Under the pieces are notes generated by a model. That model searched no databases. It had not been told where the DNA came from and saw only the letters and a list, made by a program, of their open reading frames with translations. This document shows positions 1 through 9,402 of a DNA stretch of 64,000 nucleotides, piece after piece. The DNA lies in NCBI RefSeq assembly GCF_005406215.1, contig NZ_NXMA01000008.1, forward strand, positions 1 through 64,000, written 5' to 3'. This DNA is from Campylobacter aviculae. GTDB lineage: Bacteria > Campylobacterota > Campylobacteria > Campylobacterales > Campylobacteraceae. Every line of letters begins with the position of its first letter. Positions within the stretch are counted from its first letter, which is position 1. The position numbers and the translations under genes are program-made.

Positions 1-1012
1 TTTTATGATTGATGAAATCAAAGAATGAGTTAAGACCACTTTGGATGGTGGTGAGTGGGGAGAGACCTCTTGAGATTAAGATTCTGATTAGGATGAGGGC
101 TACAACGGTAGCTATAATACCTGCAAGAGCTTGTGTGAAAAGAATTTCTCTAATAGAGCTTGTATAGACTTTGCTTTCAGTTACTGCACATATTCTAAAT
201 TTAGGATTTAAGGTTTTATTACATAACACTTCATAAGAATTTCCCTTGTCATCACTAGCTTCAAAGAGAGAATTTTTTTCTTCTGGATTTAAATAGAAAT
301 CCGGATTAGAATTGATCACATTGGTTATGTTAATACTCAATGGATTTTTTGTAAGAATTCTATCTAAATACTCGTGAAACATAATCTCACCATCTGGACT
401 ATAAACTGCTGCATAAGTATTTGCGGATTTTCCATAAACTAAAACGTCTTTTGAGTACTGCTCTAAAGTATAATCTGCACCAACAACACCAATCAATTTA
501 CTACCTTGATAAATAGGCATTGCGTAAGTTAAAACATGACCTCCATTCACTGATTGGTAAGGACCATAAGCATCAGGTTTTGTTGCCTTTTTAGCATCTT
601 TATACCATGTTGCATTTTTGAGATCAAATGAACTAGAATCTAATACTTTCCAATTTGATAGAAAAACTTTTCCAGTATCCTCAAAACCTAAATAAATCAA
701 ATCAAAATGAAAAGCTTCTTTGAAAGACTCTAGCAAACCAAAAACTTCTTCATCGTTACCTTTGTTTAGAACTTTTTGAATTTCTTTAGCTAAAACTTCT
801 ACGGCTTTTCGTCTATTGTTTCCATAGTCATTAAAAGCTGTAGCAACATCCTCTGCTACTTTCATTTGATTATGTCTTAGCAATTCAAAAGTGCTATTTT
901 TAGATTTAAAATAACTAAATGAATTGGTAATAGCTAATATAATAGCTATCAATAAACCTGCATATAAGGTTAATTTTAAAGATATACTGAAAGATTTCTT
1001 TTTTTCTTTCAT
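1..1012 (-). CDS. Methyl-accepting chemotaxis protein, N-terminal sensor part (3' end outside window)
   Basis: Translating the minus strand from an ATG at 1012, preceded by a GGAGG ribosome site, gives an uninterrupted reading frame to the window edge. It has a lysine-rich start, a first membrane segment (about residues 11-30), a roughly 265-residue periplasmic region and a second membrane segment (about 295-320) just before the edge. The periplasmic part looks like a dCACHE ligand-binding module (WYKDAKKA, then VLTYAMPIY and GVVGADYTL), as in the Tlp2/Tlp3/Tlp4 receptors of C. jejuni. The arginine that precedes the WY pair in amino-acid-binding dCACHE domains is not there, so the ligand may be something else. 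The HAMP and signalling domains would lie outside the window. Membership of the chemoreceptor family is an inference from layout and sensor motifs. Confidence 0.85.
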   Translation of the reverse strand, partial: MKEKKKSFSISLKLTLYAGLLIAIILAITNSFSYFKSKNSTFELLRHNQMKVAEDVATAFNDYGNNRRKAVEVLAKEIQKVLNKGNDEEVFGLLESFKEAFHFDLIYLGFEDTGKVFLSNWKVLDSSSFDLKNATWYKDAKKATKPDAYGPYQSVNGGHVLTYAMPIYQGSKLIGVVGADYTLEQYSKDVLVYGKSANTYAAVYSPDGEIMFHEYLDRILTKNPLSINITNVINSNPDFYLNPEEKNSLFEASDDKGNSYEVLCNKTLNPKFRICAVTESKVYTSSIREILFTQALAGIIATVVALILIRILISRGLSPLTTIQSGLNSFFDFINHK

Positions 1013-1149
1013 TGTTTCCTCCTGAAAATATTTTTGTTTATTTTTAAAATTTAACTTATAAATAAAAATTGCAATTATAAAAAAAAAAAAAATAAAAAGC
1101 TTAAATTAGTTAAAAATTATATCTTAGATTTAATTAAAGAAATTTTCAG

Positions 1150-1323
1150 TGTGCTGATAAAGTTTTAGAAAACTAGATGAAAGAACTTAAAAATCATTTA
1201 AGTAAAATAAAAGCTAATGCAAAATTTACTAGAATCCATTTAAAGAAAAGCTGTCGTATTACTCAAATTTTAAAGCGTAATCATTGATTTTGTCATAGTG
1301 AAAAAGATTGGTTTCAACTTTTA
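1150..1323 (+). pseudogene. Possible decayed C-terminal chemoreceptor zinc-binding (CZB) remnant
   Basis: The 308-base gap between the chemoreceptor and fliI is mostly A-rich, with a long A run near 1078-1094. From 1150 a plus-strand frame reads as protein, broken by TAG at 1174 and TGA at 1285. The text has NHLSKIKANA and later NH, a stop, then FCHSEKDWF. This resembles the H..K.NA and H..CRFGKWY signatures of CZB domains at the ends of chemoreceptors and cyclases. No usable start or ribosome site is present. I regard it as a degraded gene end, with low certainty because only short signatures match. Confidence 0.3.
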
Positions 1324-2700
1324 TTGTTGTGCTTGATTTGGATTGGGTAAAACAGCATTCATACTGCCTGCGTTTGCATTTTGAGCTGTAATATTGACAT
1401 CAATTTGTTCTAAAAGCTTTATAGTTTCATCAAATTCAAAACTTTCTTCAGGATTTTGCCCTAAAAATTTTTGCATAAAATCTTTTTTAGCAATAGCTTC
1501 ATCAAGCTCTCTATCACTTCCTTTTTGATAAGCACCAATACGGAGTAAAACTTCATTTTCTTTTAATAAAGAATTAAGTCTTTTAAATTTTCTTGCTAAG
1601 AGTTTATGTTCAGGTGTGATGATATCTCCCATAACCCTTGAGGCCGAATTTTGTATATTAATAGGTGGGTAAATTCCAAAATCAGTAAGCTCTCTGCTTA
1701 AAACTATGTGTCCATCTAAAATAGATCTGCTTTGATCAGCGATTGGATCACTCATATCATCTCCATCAACAAGCACGGTAAAAAATGCTGTGATAGTTCC
1801 TTTTCCTTCTTCTTTTCCAGTTCTTTCCATCAGTTGAGGCAAAAGACTTAAAACGCTAGGTGGATATCCTTTGGTTGTAGGGGGTTCGCCAAGGGCAAGT
1901 CCTATTTCCCTTTGAGCCATAGCAAAACGCGTTACACTATCCATGATAAAAAGAACGTCTTTGCCCTGTTCTTTGAAATATTCTGCCACACTCATAGCAC
2001 AAAACGCACCATATTTACGCATCAAGGCACTATCATCACTTGTTGCCACAATGATGACTGTATCATCAAGTTTTCCACCTAAATTCTTTTGTATAAATTC
2101 AGGGATTTCGCGTCCTCTTTCACCGATTAGAGCTACCACTTTTATAGGTGCTTTTGAATTTTTAACTATCATTCCCATAAGGGTAGACTTTCCTACCCCA
2201 CTTCCTGCAAAAATACCTAATTTTTGTCCTACTCCACAAGTTAATAAAGCATCGATAGTTTTAACACCTACAGGAAAAACTTCTTCAATCAAACCCCTTT
2301 TCATCGCATCAATAGGAGCACGCATGATAGGCATGTATTTACTTACCTCAATAGGAGCTTTTCCATCTTTAGGACGCATAAAAGGATCAACCACTCGTCC
2401 TAGAAGTTCATCACTCACTCCTATTTGCATTCCAGCGTCGCTAATAAAAGCTTTATCTCCGATTTTAAAACCTTCTATAAAACTAAAAGGACTTAGATAG
2501 CTAAATTGTTCTTTGATTTCTACAACCATAGCCAAAGTATTTAAATTTGGATTTTCATTAGAAACAAGTTTAACGATATCTCCAACTCCTGTTTTAAGTC
2601 CGCGAATTTCTATACTAGTAGCTGATATTTTTGTAATCTCTCCAAAAACAGCACTTAAATTTTCTTTGCCTAGCTTAGATCGTAGTTTTTCTAAATTCAT
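1321..2700 (-). CDS. fliI: Flagellum-specific ATPase FliI
   Basis: FliI is the ATPase of the flagellar type III export apparatus and works with FliH and FliJ at the cytoplasmic base. The 459-residue length fits the family. The P-loop GSGVGKS is at about residues 166-172, a Walker B stretch VLFIMDSVTRFA follows, and the signature GEPPTTKGYPPSVLSLLPQLMERTG marks it as a type III secretion ATPase rather than an F1 subunit. The C-terminal LLRIGAYQKGSD helix region is typical. The gene touches folE (they share base 2700) and is probably co-transcribed with it. The C-terminal tail after about residue 440 is low in conservation and rich in N, A and Q. Confidence 0.97.
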   Translation of the reverse strand: MNLEKLRSKLGKENLSAVFGEITKISATSIEIRGLKTGVGDIVKLVSNENPNLNTLAMVVEIKEQFSYLSPFSFIEGFKIGDKAFISDAGMQIGVSDELLGRVVDPFMRPKDGKAPIEVSKYMPIMRAPIDAMKRGLIEEVFPVGVKTIDALLTCGVGQKLGIFAGSGVGKSTLMGMIVKNSKAPIKVVALIGERGREIPEFIQKNLGGKLDDTVIIVATSDDSALMRKYGAFCAMSVAEYFKEQGKDVLFIMDSVTRFAMAQREIGLALGEPPTTKGYPPSVLSLLPQLMERTGKEEGKGTITAFFTVLVDGDDMSDPIADQSRSILDGHIVLSRELTDFGIYPPINIQNSASRVMGDIITPEHKLLARKFKRLNSLLKENEVLLRIGAYQKGSDRELDEAIAKKDFMQKFLGQNPEESFEFDETIKLLEQIDVNITAQNANAGSMNAVLPNPNQAQQ

Positions 2701-3272
2701 TAAAAACGAACCTGTTTAGGGGAATTGATAAGTTCAAAAAATTCTTTGCGTGTTTTTTCATTTTTTAAAAACAACCCTCTAAGGGCTGAAGTGGAAGTAG
2801 TAGAATTAACCTTTTGCACCCCACGCATTTCCACGCACATATGACGTGCTTCTATAACAACGCCTACTCCTTTTGCATTAACATTTTCCATGAGTGCATC
2901 AGCGATTTGCTCTGTGAGTTGTTCTTGAATTTGCAAACGCCTTGCAAAAACTTCTACAAGACGAGGAATTTTACTCAAGCCTACAACTTTTTGATCGGGG
3001 ATATAAGCCACATGGACGCGTCCAAAAAATGGCAAAAGATGATGTTCGCAAAGACTATAAAATTCTATATCACGAACTAAAACCATTTCATTGTTAGAGC
3101 TTTGAAACAGGGCGTCGTTTAAAACATCTTTAATATTTTCATGATAGCCTTTAGTTAAAAATTGAAAAGCCTTGAAAACGCGATTAGGAGTTTTTAGTAA
3201 TCCTTCTCTATTTGGATTTTCTCCTACGGACTCAAGTATGGTTGTTACACATTTTTCAAACTCTTTTTGCAA
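2700..3272 (-). CDS. folE: GTP cyclohydrolase I
   Basis: Converts GTP to 7,8-dihydroneopterin triphosphate, feeding folate and, in this organism, queuosine synthesis (queD and queE lie at 22.6-23.9 kb). The zinc site and catalytic residues are visible in [12 protein letters not shown] and in [11 protein letters not shown] near the C-terminus. I place the start at the TTG at 3272 because a GGAG ribosome site sits six bases upstream, giving 190 residues starting MQKEFEKC. An in-frame GTG at 3284 would add four residues but overlaps that ribosome site. The gene abuts fliI. Upstream, 3285-3399 separates it from the divergent tig. Confidence 0.95.
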   Translation of the reverse strand: MQKEFEKCVTTILESVGENPNREGLLKTPNRVFKAFQFLTKGYHENIKDVLNDALFQSSNNEMVLVRDIEFYSLCEHHLLPFFGRVHVAYIPDQKVVGLSKIPRLVEVFARRLQIQEQLTEQIADALMENVNAKGVGVVIEARHMCVEMRGVQKVNSTTSTSALRGLFLKNEKTRKEFFELINSPKQVRF

Positions 3273-3358
3273 GATTATCTCCACGTGTTGTTTTTAATTT
3301 TTATCATTTTATCATAAATTGCTTTAAAATTTTATGCAAGTAATAAGGAAAAATTTGT

Positions 3359-3364
3359 TATTAT
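3359..3364 (+). promoter_or_regulatory. Probable -10 box for the tig operon
   Basis: TATTAT lies 36 bases before the tig start codon in an A/T-rich stretch with no recognisable -35, as is usual for the housekeeping sigma factor of Campylobacter. It is followed by AAGGA just before the ATG. It would drive tig and the genes downstream. Confidence 0.45.
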
Positions 3365-3399
3365 TAAAGCTAAATTTTATTTTATAAGGAAAAATAATC

Positions 3400-4725
3400 A
3401 TGGAAGTAAAAGCAAAGCAATTAGATTCTGTAAATGCGACTGCTAGTGTAAAAATTCCTTCGGGAATGATTAAAAATGAAGTAGAAAATTTGGCAAAAAA
3501 AGCTTCTAAAAATATAAAAATGGATGGCTTTAGACCCGGAAAAGTTCCAGTCGCAGCTGTACTTAAAAGATATGAAAAAGAATTAACTCAAGATGCAGAA
3601 CAAAATCTTTTTAAATCCGCTGTGGATAATGCTTTAAAAGAGTTAAAAAAAGAAGCAAAAGAGCTTGTTGGTGAGCCTTATTTTGAAAAATTTGATCGTC
3701 AAAATGGAGAGATAGTTGCAGAATTAGCACTTTCTTTTAAACCTGAATTTAAACTTGATGGTTATGAAAAACTTATTCCTGAGTATCAAACTCCTAAAGT
3801 AACAAAAAAAGAAATCGATGAAAAAAAAGAAGAATTATTAAAAAGATTTGCAACTCCTGAAGCTATAAAAACAAAAAGAGCTTTAAAAGAGGGAGATTTT
3901 GCTAAATTTGATTTTGAAGGTTTTGTAGATGAAAAACCTTTTGATGGCGGTAAGGCTGAAAATTATATTTTAGAAATAGGTTCTAAGCAATTCATACCAG
4001 GTTTTGAAGAAGGTATGATAGGAATGAAAATAGGAGAAGAAAAAGATATCAATGTTACTTTTCCTAAAGAATATGGAGCTCCTCATTTGGCAGGAAAAGA
4101 TGCGGTATTTAAAGTAAAACTTCATGAAATTCAAGAGCTTAAAATGCCAGAACTTGATGAAGAAATGCTTAAAAAACTTTTACCAAATGAAGATAAACCA
4201 AGTGCAGAGCTTTTGGATGAAAAATTAAAAGAGCAAATTAAAAATGAGAAATTCTTTAAACTCGTAAATGATGAATTAAAAGCTAAATTTGCGGACGCTT
4301 TAATTGCAGGATATAATTTCGATTTACCACGCGGCATAGTAGAGCAAGAAACAGATATGCAATTCCGTGCAGCATTTAATACTTTTAGTGAAAAAGAAAT
4401 TGAAGAAATGAAAGCTGATAAAGAAAAATATCAAGAAAAACGTAATTCTTTTAAGGAAGAAGCACAAAAAAGCGTAAAACTTACTTTTATTATCGATGAG
4501 CTTGCAAAAATTCGCAAAATAGAAGTAAGTGATCAAGAGCTTGTCCAAGCGATTTATTTTGAAGCATATCGTTACGGAATGAATCCAAAAGAACATTTGG
4601 ATAATTATAAAAAACAAGGAGCTTTACCAGCTGTAAAAATGGCTTTAATCGAAGAAAAACTTTTCAATGATATTTTTATGCCAAAAACAGAAAAATCAAG
4701 CAAAAAACAAAAAGAGGATAAATAA
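3400..4725 (+). CDS. tig: Trigger factor, ribosome-associated chaperone and prolyl isomerase
   Basis: Binds ribosomal protein L23 at the exit tunnel and shields nascent chains. The N-terminal ribosome-binding signature GFRPGKVP is at about residues 43-50. The FKBP-type domain occupies roughly 150-240 ([20 protein letters not shown]), and a long helical C-terminal domain ends in a lysine-rich tail. The 441-residue length is normal. The stop overlaps the clpP start in TAATG, so chaperone, protease and peptide deformylase appear to be made together, all acting on new proteins. Confidence 0.97.
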   Translation: MEVKAKQLDSVNATASVKIPSGMIKNEVENLAKKASKNIKMDGFRPGKVPVAAVLKRYEKELTQDAEQNLFKSAVDNALKELKKEAKELVGEPYFEKFDRQNGEIVAELALSFKPEFKLDGYEKLIPEYQTPKVTKKEIDEKKEELLKRFATPEAIKTKRALKEGDFAKFDFEGFVDEKPFDGGKAENYILEIGSKQFIPGFEEGMIGMKIGEEKDINVTFPKEYGAPHLAGKDAVFKVKLHEIQELKMPELDEEMLKKLLPNEDKPSAELLDEKLKEQIKNEKFFKLVNDELKAKFADALIAGYNFDLPRGIVEQETDMQFRAAFNTFSEKEIEEMKADKEKYQEKRNSFKEEAQKSVKLTFIIDELAKIRKIEVSDQELVQAIYFEAYRYGMNPKEHLDNYKKQGALPAVKMALIEEKLFNDIFMPKTEKSSKKQKEDK

Positions 4726-5309
4726 TGGTTATTCCTTATGTTATTGAAAAATCAAGTCGCGGAGAAAGAAGTTATGATATTTATTCTAGACTTTTAAAGG
4801 ATAGAATAGTGATGCTTAGCGGTGAAATTCATGATGAACTTGCTGCTTCAATCGTAGCTCAACTTCTTTTTTTAGAAGCTGAAGATCCGCAAAAAGATAT
4901 TTATCTTTATATTAATTCTCCAGGTGGGGTGATCACAAGCGGTTTTAGTATTTATGATACTATGAATTATATTAAGCCAGATGTATGCACTATTTGTATA
5001 GGTCAGGCAGCTTCTATGGGAGCGTTTTTATTAAGTTGTGGGGCGGAAGGCAAACGTTTTGCTTTACCTCATTCAAGAATTATGATCCATCAACCTTTGG
5101 GTGGTGCTAGAGGACAAGCAACAGATATAGAAATTCAAGCTAAAGAAATTTTAAGACTTAAAACCATACTTAATGATATTTTAGCTAAAAATACTAAGCA
5201 AAAAGTCGCTAAAATCGCCAAAGATACAGAAAGAGATTTTTTCATGTCAGCACAAGAGGCTAAAGAGTATGGTTTGATCGATAAGGTTTTGGAAAAAAGT
5301 TTTAAATAA
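4725..5309 (+). CDS. clpP: ATP-dependent Clp protease proteolytic subunit
   Basis: Serine peptidase that forms the 14-subunit ClpP barrel and degrades substrates fed by ClpA/ClpX. The catalytic triad is visible as Ser97 in GQAASMGAF, His122 in [10 protein letters not shown] and Asp171 in DTERDFFMS. Length 194 is standard. It overlaps tig by TAATG and is followed 19 bases later by def, an arrangement found widely in this genus. Confidence 0.98.
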   Translation: MVIPYVIEKSSRGERSYDIYSRLLKDRIVMLSGEIHDELAASIVAQLLFLEAEDPQKDIYLYINSPGGVITSGFSIYDTMNYIKPDVCTICIGQAASMGAFLLSCGAEGKRFALPHSRIMIHQPLGGARGQATDIEIQAKEILRLKTILNDILAKNTKQKVAKIAKDTERDFFMSAQEAKEYGLIDKVLEKSFK

Positions 5310-5328
5310 TTAAAGGTGATAAAATTTT

Positions 5329-5856
5329 ATGGTTAGAAAGATTATTACTTATCCTAATCCTAGACTTTTTTTAAACTCAGAGCCTATTAAGGAATTTAAT
5401 TCTGATTTACATGCTTTACTTGATGATATGTATGAAACGATGATTGCTAGCCAAGGAGTCGGTTTGGCTGCTATACAGATTGATGTTCCTTTGCGAGTTT
5501 TATTAGTAAATATTTTAGATGAAGAAGGAGAGCAAAAAAAGGAAGATTTGCTTGAAATCATCAATCCTGAGATTATCCCTTTAAATGAAGAAATGATCAC
5601 TCATACGGAAGGATGTTTAAGTATCCCTGATTTTTTTGAAGAAGTGCAACGTTATAATCATATTTTGTTAAAATACCAAGATCGTTTTGGAGAACATAAA
5701 GAATTAGAAGCTAAAGGTTTTTTAGCTGTAGCTATACAGCATGAAAATGATCATTTAAATGGGCATTTATTTATAGAAAAAATTTCTTTTTTAAAAAGGC
5801 AAAAATTCGATAAAGATTTTAAAAAGAAATTGAAAAATCAAAAAAAAGCTAAATGA
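5329..5856 (+). CDS. def: Peptide deformylase
   Basis: Removes the N-terminal formyl group from new proteins. The three diagnostic motifs are present: GVGLAAIQ (43-50), EGCLSIP (94-100, metal ligand Cys96) and QHENDHLNG (metal ligands His138 and His142). It has 175 residues with a lysine-rich C-terminus. It overlaps the start of the next gene by ATGA, indicating translational coupling. Confidence 0.97.
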   Translation: MVRKIITYPNPRLFLNSEPIKEFNSDLHALLDDMYETMIASQGVGLAAIQIDVPLRVLLVNILDEEGEQKKEDLLEIINPEIIPLNEEMITHTEGCLSIPDFFEEVQRYNHILLKYQDRFGEHKELEAKGFLAVAIQHENDHLNGHLFIEKISFLKRQKFDKDFKKKLKNQKKAK

Positions 5857-7358
5857 AAAAATTAAAATGTATCAGCTTTGATGAAAATTTAGATATTATT
5901 GACGTAGAATCAACTTTTACAAGAGGTTTGCCTAATTTAAGCATAGTAGGACTTGCAAACACAGCGATAAAAGAAAGTATTGAGCGTATTAAGGCGACGC
6001 TTTTAAGTTGTGATTTTGTATTTCCAGCTAAAAAAATCACTATCAATCTAAGCCCTTCAGGAATTCCTAAAAGAGGATCGCATTTTGATCTAGCTATTGC
6101 GGTGCTTATTTTGCTTCAAAATGAAGAATTAGATGATTTTTTTGTAGTAGGAGAATTAGGACTTGATGGAAGTATAAAAAGCACCAATGAACTCTTTTCT
6201 CTTCTTTTATTTTTATCCGCCAAAGTAAAACATGCTAGAGTTGTTGTGCCAAAAAGTATAGCCTTAAAAGCTTCTATGATCCCTAACTTAGAAATTTACG
6301 GACTTGAAAATTTAAATGAGGCGATTGAATTTTTCAAAGAAAAAAATTACGAAAAATTTAAATTTTTGCAAAACCATCCTTTATTTAGTAATCCTTTAAA
6401 AATCAATGATGAAATTTTTATCCCTAATAATCAATTTGATTTAGATTTTAAAGATGTAAAAGGGCAGGAAAAAGCTAAAAAAGCTTGTATGATTGCTGCG
6501 CTTGGAATGCATAATATACTTTTTGAAGGAAGTCCAGGAAGTGGCAAAAGTATGTGTGCAAAACGCCTAGTTTATATTATGCCTCCTCAAAGTTTGAGTG
6601 AGGTTTTAATGCAAAATGCTTACATGTCTTTAAATTCTAAAGAATGCGAATTTGCTAAAACAAGATCTTTTCGTCATCCGCATCACACTTCTACTAGAGC
6701 AAGTATTTTTGGAGGGGGTGCTAAAAATGCTAAAATTGGAGAGGTGGCACTCGCAAATGGTGGAGTTTTATTTTTTGATGAATTTCCGCATTTTAATAAA
6801 CAAATCATAGAAAGTTTAAGAGAGCCTTTGGAGGATTATAAAATTCATATTTCAAGGGTAAATTCTAAAACCACCTATGAAACAAAATTTAGCTTTGTTG
6901 CAGCACAAAATCCTTGCCCTTGTGCTAATTTATTTTCTAAAAATTTATCTTGTACTTGCACAGATAATGAAATTAAAAAATACAAAAATCATATTTCATC
7001 CGCTGTGATGGATCGTATTGATTTGTATGTTGCTATGGATGAAATCAGTAAGGATGATAAAGCAAGTGTGACTTCTAAGGAAATGAGTGAAAAAATTTTG
7101 CAAGGCTTTATTTTTGGAAAAAAGCGAGGACAAAAAGAATTCAATGGAAAATTAAAAGATGAAGATTTGCAAAATTTTTGTCCTTTAGAAAAAGATGCTA
7201 AAGATACCCTTGATTTAGCAATTTCTCGTTATAATCTCTCATTAAGATCTGTTAATAAGGTTTTAAAGGTTTCAAGAAGTATAGCGGATTTACAAGAGAA
7301 AGAAATCATAAATAAAAGTCATATTTTAGAAACTTTAAGTTTTAGGATAAGAGGTTAA
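5853..7358 (+). CDS. YifB/ComM-family magnesium-chelatase-like AAA+ ATPase
   Basis: A 501-residue protein with the usual three parts. An N-terminal ChlI/Lon-S5-like domain (NLSPSGIPKRGSHFDLAIA, about 65-83) comes first, then an AAA+ core with P-loop GSPGSGKS (about 225-232) and Walker B GVLFFDEFPHF. The C-terminus has NPCPCANLFS, a Cys pair CTCTD and an arginine-rich sensor helix RSVNKVLKVSRSIADL. In naturally transformable bacteria the ComM member of this family is a hexameric helicase that helps extend heteroduplex during transformation. Campylobacter is naturally competent, so that role is plausible here but not shown. It overlaps def by ATGA. Confidence 0.9.
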   Translation: MKKLKCISFDENLDIIDVESTFTRGLPNLSIVGLANTAIKESIERIKATLLSCDFVFPAKKITINLSPSGIPKRGSHFDLAIAVLILLQNEELDDFFVVGELGLDGSIKSTNELFSLLLFLSAKVKHARVVVPKSIALKASMIPNLEIYGLENLNEAIEFFKEKNYEKFKFLQNHPLFSNPLKINDEIFIPNNQFDLDFKDVKGQEKAKKACMIAALGMHNILFEGSPGSGKSMCAKRLVYIMPPQSLSEVLMQNAYMSLNSKECEFAKTRSFRHPHHTSTRASIFGGGAKNAKIGEVALANGGVLFFDEFPHFNKQIIESLREPLEDYKIHISRVNSKTTYETKFSFVAAQNPCPCANLFSKNLSCTCTDNEIKKYKNHISSAVMDRIDLYVAMDEISKDDKASVTSKEMSEKILQGFIFGKKRGQKEFNGKLKDEDLQNFCPLEKDAKDTLDLAISRYNLSLRSVNKVLKVSRSIADLQEKEIINKSHILETLSFRIRG

Positions 7359-7361
7359 ATA

Positions 7362-8060
7362 ATGGAAAATAAAAGCATAGCTATTTTTATCGATGCTGAA
7401 AATATTCCCGCAAAATACGCCAAAAGTATTTTTGATATCGCATCAGATTATGGAGAGATTATTATCAAGCGTATTTATGGGGATTGGACTCAAAAAAATA
7501 TTCAAAATTGGAAAGAGCAAATCGCACAATACTCACTCATTGCCATGCAGCAATTTAATTTTGCGGCCAATAAAAATTCTAGCGATATGTATTTGATTAC
7601 AGAAATTATGAGCGTATTTTATGAGAAAAATATTGATATTTTTGTAATCGTTTCAAGTGATAGTGATTATACTTCGCTTATCCAAAAACTTAGAGAAAAT
7701 AAAAAACAAGTCATTGGCATGGGACTTGAAAAATCGATACAATCTTATGTCAATGCTTTTAGTGAATTTTTTTACCTTGATCAAGATGAAAGAAAGAAAA
7801 AAAATGTCTTAAGCAATGATTACTTAAAAACCTTGATCAATATCACCGAACAACTTATTGATGAAAAGGGTCGTGCAGAATACGCCCAAATTCGCACCAA
7901 TATGAATAGAAAATATTCTGATTTTAATCCTCAAAATTACGGATTTAAAAATTTTAGGGCTCTTGTGCAGAAATTTTTACCTAAAATGAAAAAATTTAAA
8001 GAAAAAAGAGAAAAAAATATTTATTTTTTAGTGGCTAAAGACGATGAAAGCTATTACTGA
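7362..8060 (+). CDS. NYN-domain (PIN-like) protein with C-terminal LOTUS/OST-HTH domain
   Basis: Residues about 5-140 form an NYN (LabA/DUF88) nuclease-like domain: AIFIDAENIP carries the first acidic residue, SSDMYLI the middle one, and VIVSSDSDYT the last pair. About 160-225 (AQIRTNMNRKYSDFNPQNYGFKNFRALVQKF) looks like an OST-HTH/LOTUS RNA-binding module. This domain pair is known in bacterial proteins thought to act on RNA, but I know of no proven role in Campylobacter. It begins three bases after the YifB-like gene and overlaps the next gene by 17 bases. Confidence 0.85.
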   Translation: MENKSIAIFIDAENIPAKYAKSIFDIASDYGEIIIKRIYGDWTQKNIQNWKEQIAQYSLIAMQQFNFAANKNSSDMYLITEIMSVFYEKNIDIFVIVSSDSDYTSLIQKLRENKKQVIGMGLEKSIQSYVNAFSEFFYLDQDERKKKNVLSNDYLKTLINITEQLIDEKGRAEYAQIRTNMNRKYSDFNPQNYGFKNFRALVQKFLPKMKKFKEKREKNIYFLVAKDDESYY

Positions 8061-9402
8061 TAATATCCAATTTTTAGAGAAAAATGCCATAAATAAAGGC
8101 TTAAGTGAAATGATTTTAATGGAAAATGCAGGTGCAGCTTTAGCAAGGCTTATTTCACAAAAAGCTAAAAAATTAGGGGTTAAAAATTCTCAAATTTTAT
8201 TTTTATTAGGCGGTGGTAATAATGCAGCAGATGGGCTTGTCGCTATAAGACATCTTAAAAAGGTTAAGGCTTATAAATTAGGTTTTAAAGAAAATGATAT
8301 TTTTAGACAGCAAGAGCAAATTTTAACTCATTTTGGTTTTAAAATGATGAAAAAAGAACCCAAAATTCATAAATTTAAAATCATTGTTGATTGTATTTTA
8401 GGCACAGGATCTAATAGGGCTTTGGATGAAAAGTATTATGCATTGTTAGAAAAAGTCAATAAAAGCAAGGCTTTAAAAATTGCTTGTGATATTCCTACAA
8501 ATTTAGGTTTTAATCCTTGTTTTAAAGCCGATATTACAGCTTGTATGGGTGCTTTAAAAGAAATTTTACTTGAGGATTTTGCTAAAGAATTTGTAGGAAA
8601 AATAAAGCTTTTAAATTTAGGTGTAAAAATGAAAAAATTTGCCCCTAACTCACAAAGTAATCTTTTAGAAAAAAAAGATTTAAAAACAATCAAAAGAAAT
8701 GCCAATTCCAATAAAGGTAAATTCGGTCATGTTTATATAGTTGGAAATTCAAGTGCGGGAACTTTAGCAGGACTTGGAGCGCTTAATTTTGGAAGTGGGC
8801 TTGTATCTTTGGTTGCTAAAAAAACTCTTTCACCCCTTTTAATGCTAAAGCAAAAAATTTCTAATGAAGCCACGGCTATAGCTTTAGGTATGGGGCTTGA
8901 GGATTTAAATTTTCTAAAAGATGAGACTTTGCAAAATATTCCTTTAGTTTTGGATGCAAATTGTTTTTTAAGTGAAGCGATTTTGTGGTATTTAAACAGA
9001 GAAGATGTTGTGATTACTCCACATCCAAAGGAATTTGCAAGACTTTGGAAAATGTGTTTTGATGAAGAATTAAGCGTGGAGAATTTGCAGAAAAATCGCT
9101 TTTTTTATGCGAAAAAATTTGCCAAAAATTATAATTGTGTTTTAGTCCTTAAAGGAGCTAATCCTATTATCATACAAAAAGAAAAAATATTTGTGGTTAA
9201 TTTGGGCAATGAAGCTTTGGCAAAAGGTGGAAGTGGAGATGTCTTAAGTGGCATGATAGCTGCACTTTTAGGAGTCAATTTCAATGCTTTAAAGGCGGCT
9301 AAAAATGCTTGTTTAGCCCATGCTTTGGTTGCTAAAAAATATAAATTTAATAAAAATAGCTTTGATGCGATTAAGCTAGCAAAGGGGTTAAAATGCTTGT
9401 AA
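8044..9402 (+). CDS. nnrD: Bifunctional NAD(P)HX epimerase / ADP-dependent dehydratase
   Basis: Repairs hydrated NADH and NADPH. The N-terminal half (1-200) is the YjeF_N epimerase domain with MILMENAGAALA and LLGGGNNAADGLVA. The C-terminal half (about 210-452) is a ribokinase-like YjeF_C dehydratase domain with NKGKFGHVYIVGNSSAGTLA, TPHPKEFARL and GGSGDVLSGMIAALL. The 452-residue length is slightly short for the ~500-residue fused family. It overlaps the NYN gene upstream by 17 bases and purN downstream by 10 bases. Some annotators call the fused gene nnr. Confidence 0.93.
   Translation: MKAITDNIQFLEKNAINKGLSEMILMENAGAALARLISQKAKKLGVKNSQILFLLGGGNNAADGLVAIRHLKKVKAYKLGFKENDIFRQQEQILTHFGFKMMKKEPKIHKFKIIVDCILGTGSNRALDEKYYALLEKVNKSKALKIACDIPTNLGFNPCFKADITACMGALKEILLEDFAKEFVGKIKLLNLGVKMKKFAPNSQSNLLEKKDLKTIKRNANSNKGKFGHVYIVGNSSAGTLAGLGALNFGSGLVSLVAKKTLSPLLMLKQKISNEATAIALGMGLEDLNFLKDETLQNIPLVLDANCFLSEAILWYLNREDVVITPHPKEFARLWKMCFDEELSVENLQKNRFFYAKKFAKNYNCVLVLKGANPIIIQKEKIFVVNLGNEALAKGGSGDVLSGMIAALLGVNFNALKAAKNACLAHALVAKKYKFNKNSFDAIKLAKGLKCL

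Noticed and set aside
1078..1094. Long A run before the chemoreceptor as a contingency tract
   Set aside because: A/T runs are common in this genome and it lies well upstream of the start; no evidence for a switch.
1943..2719. Plus-strand open frames opposite fliI (1943-2500, 2513-2719)
   Set aside because: They mirror the fliI codons, have no ribosome sites, and encode low-complexity Ser/Pro/Ile-rich text with no family features.
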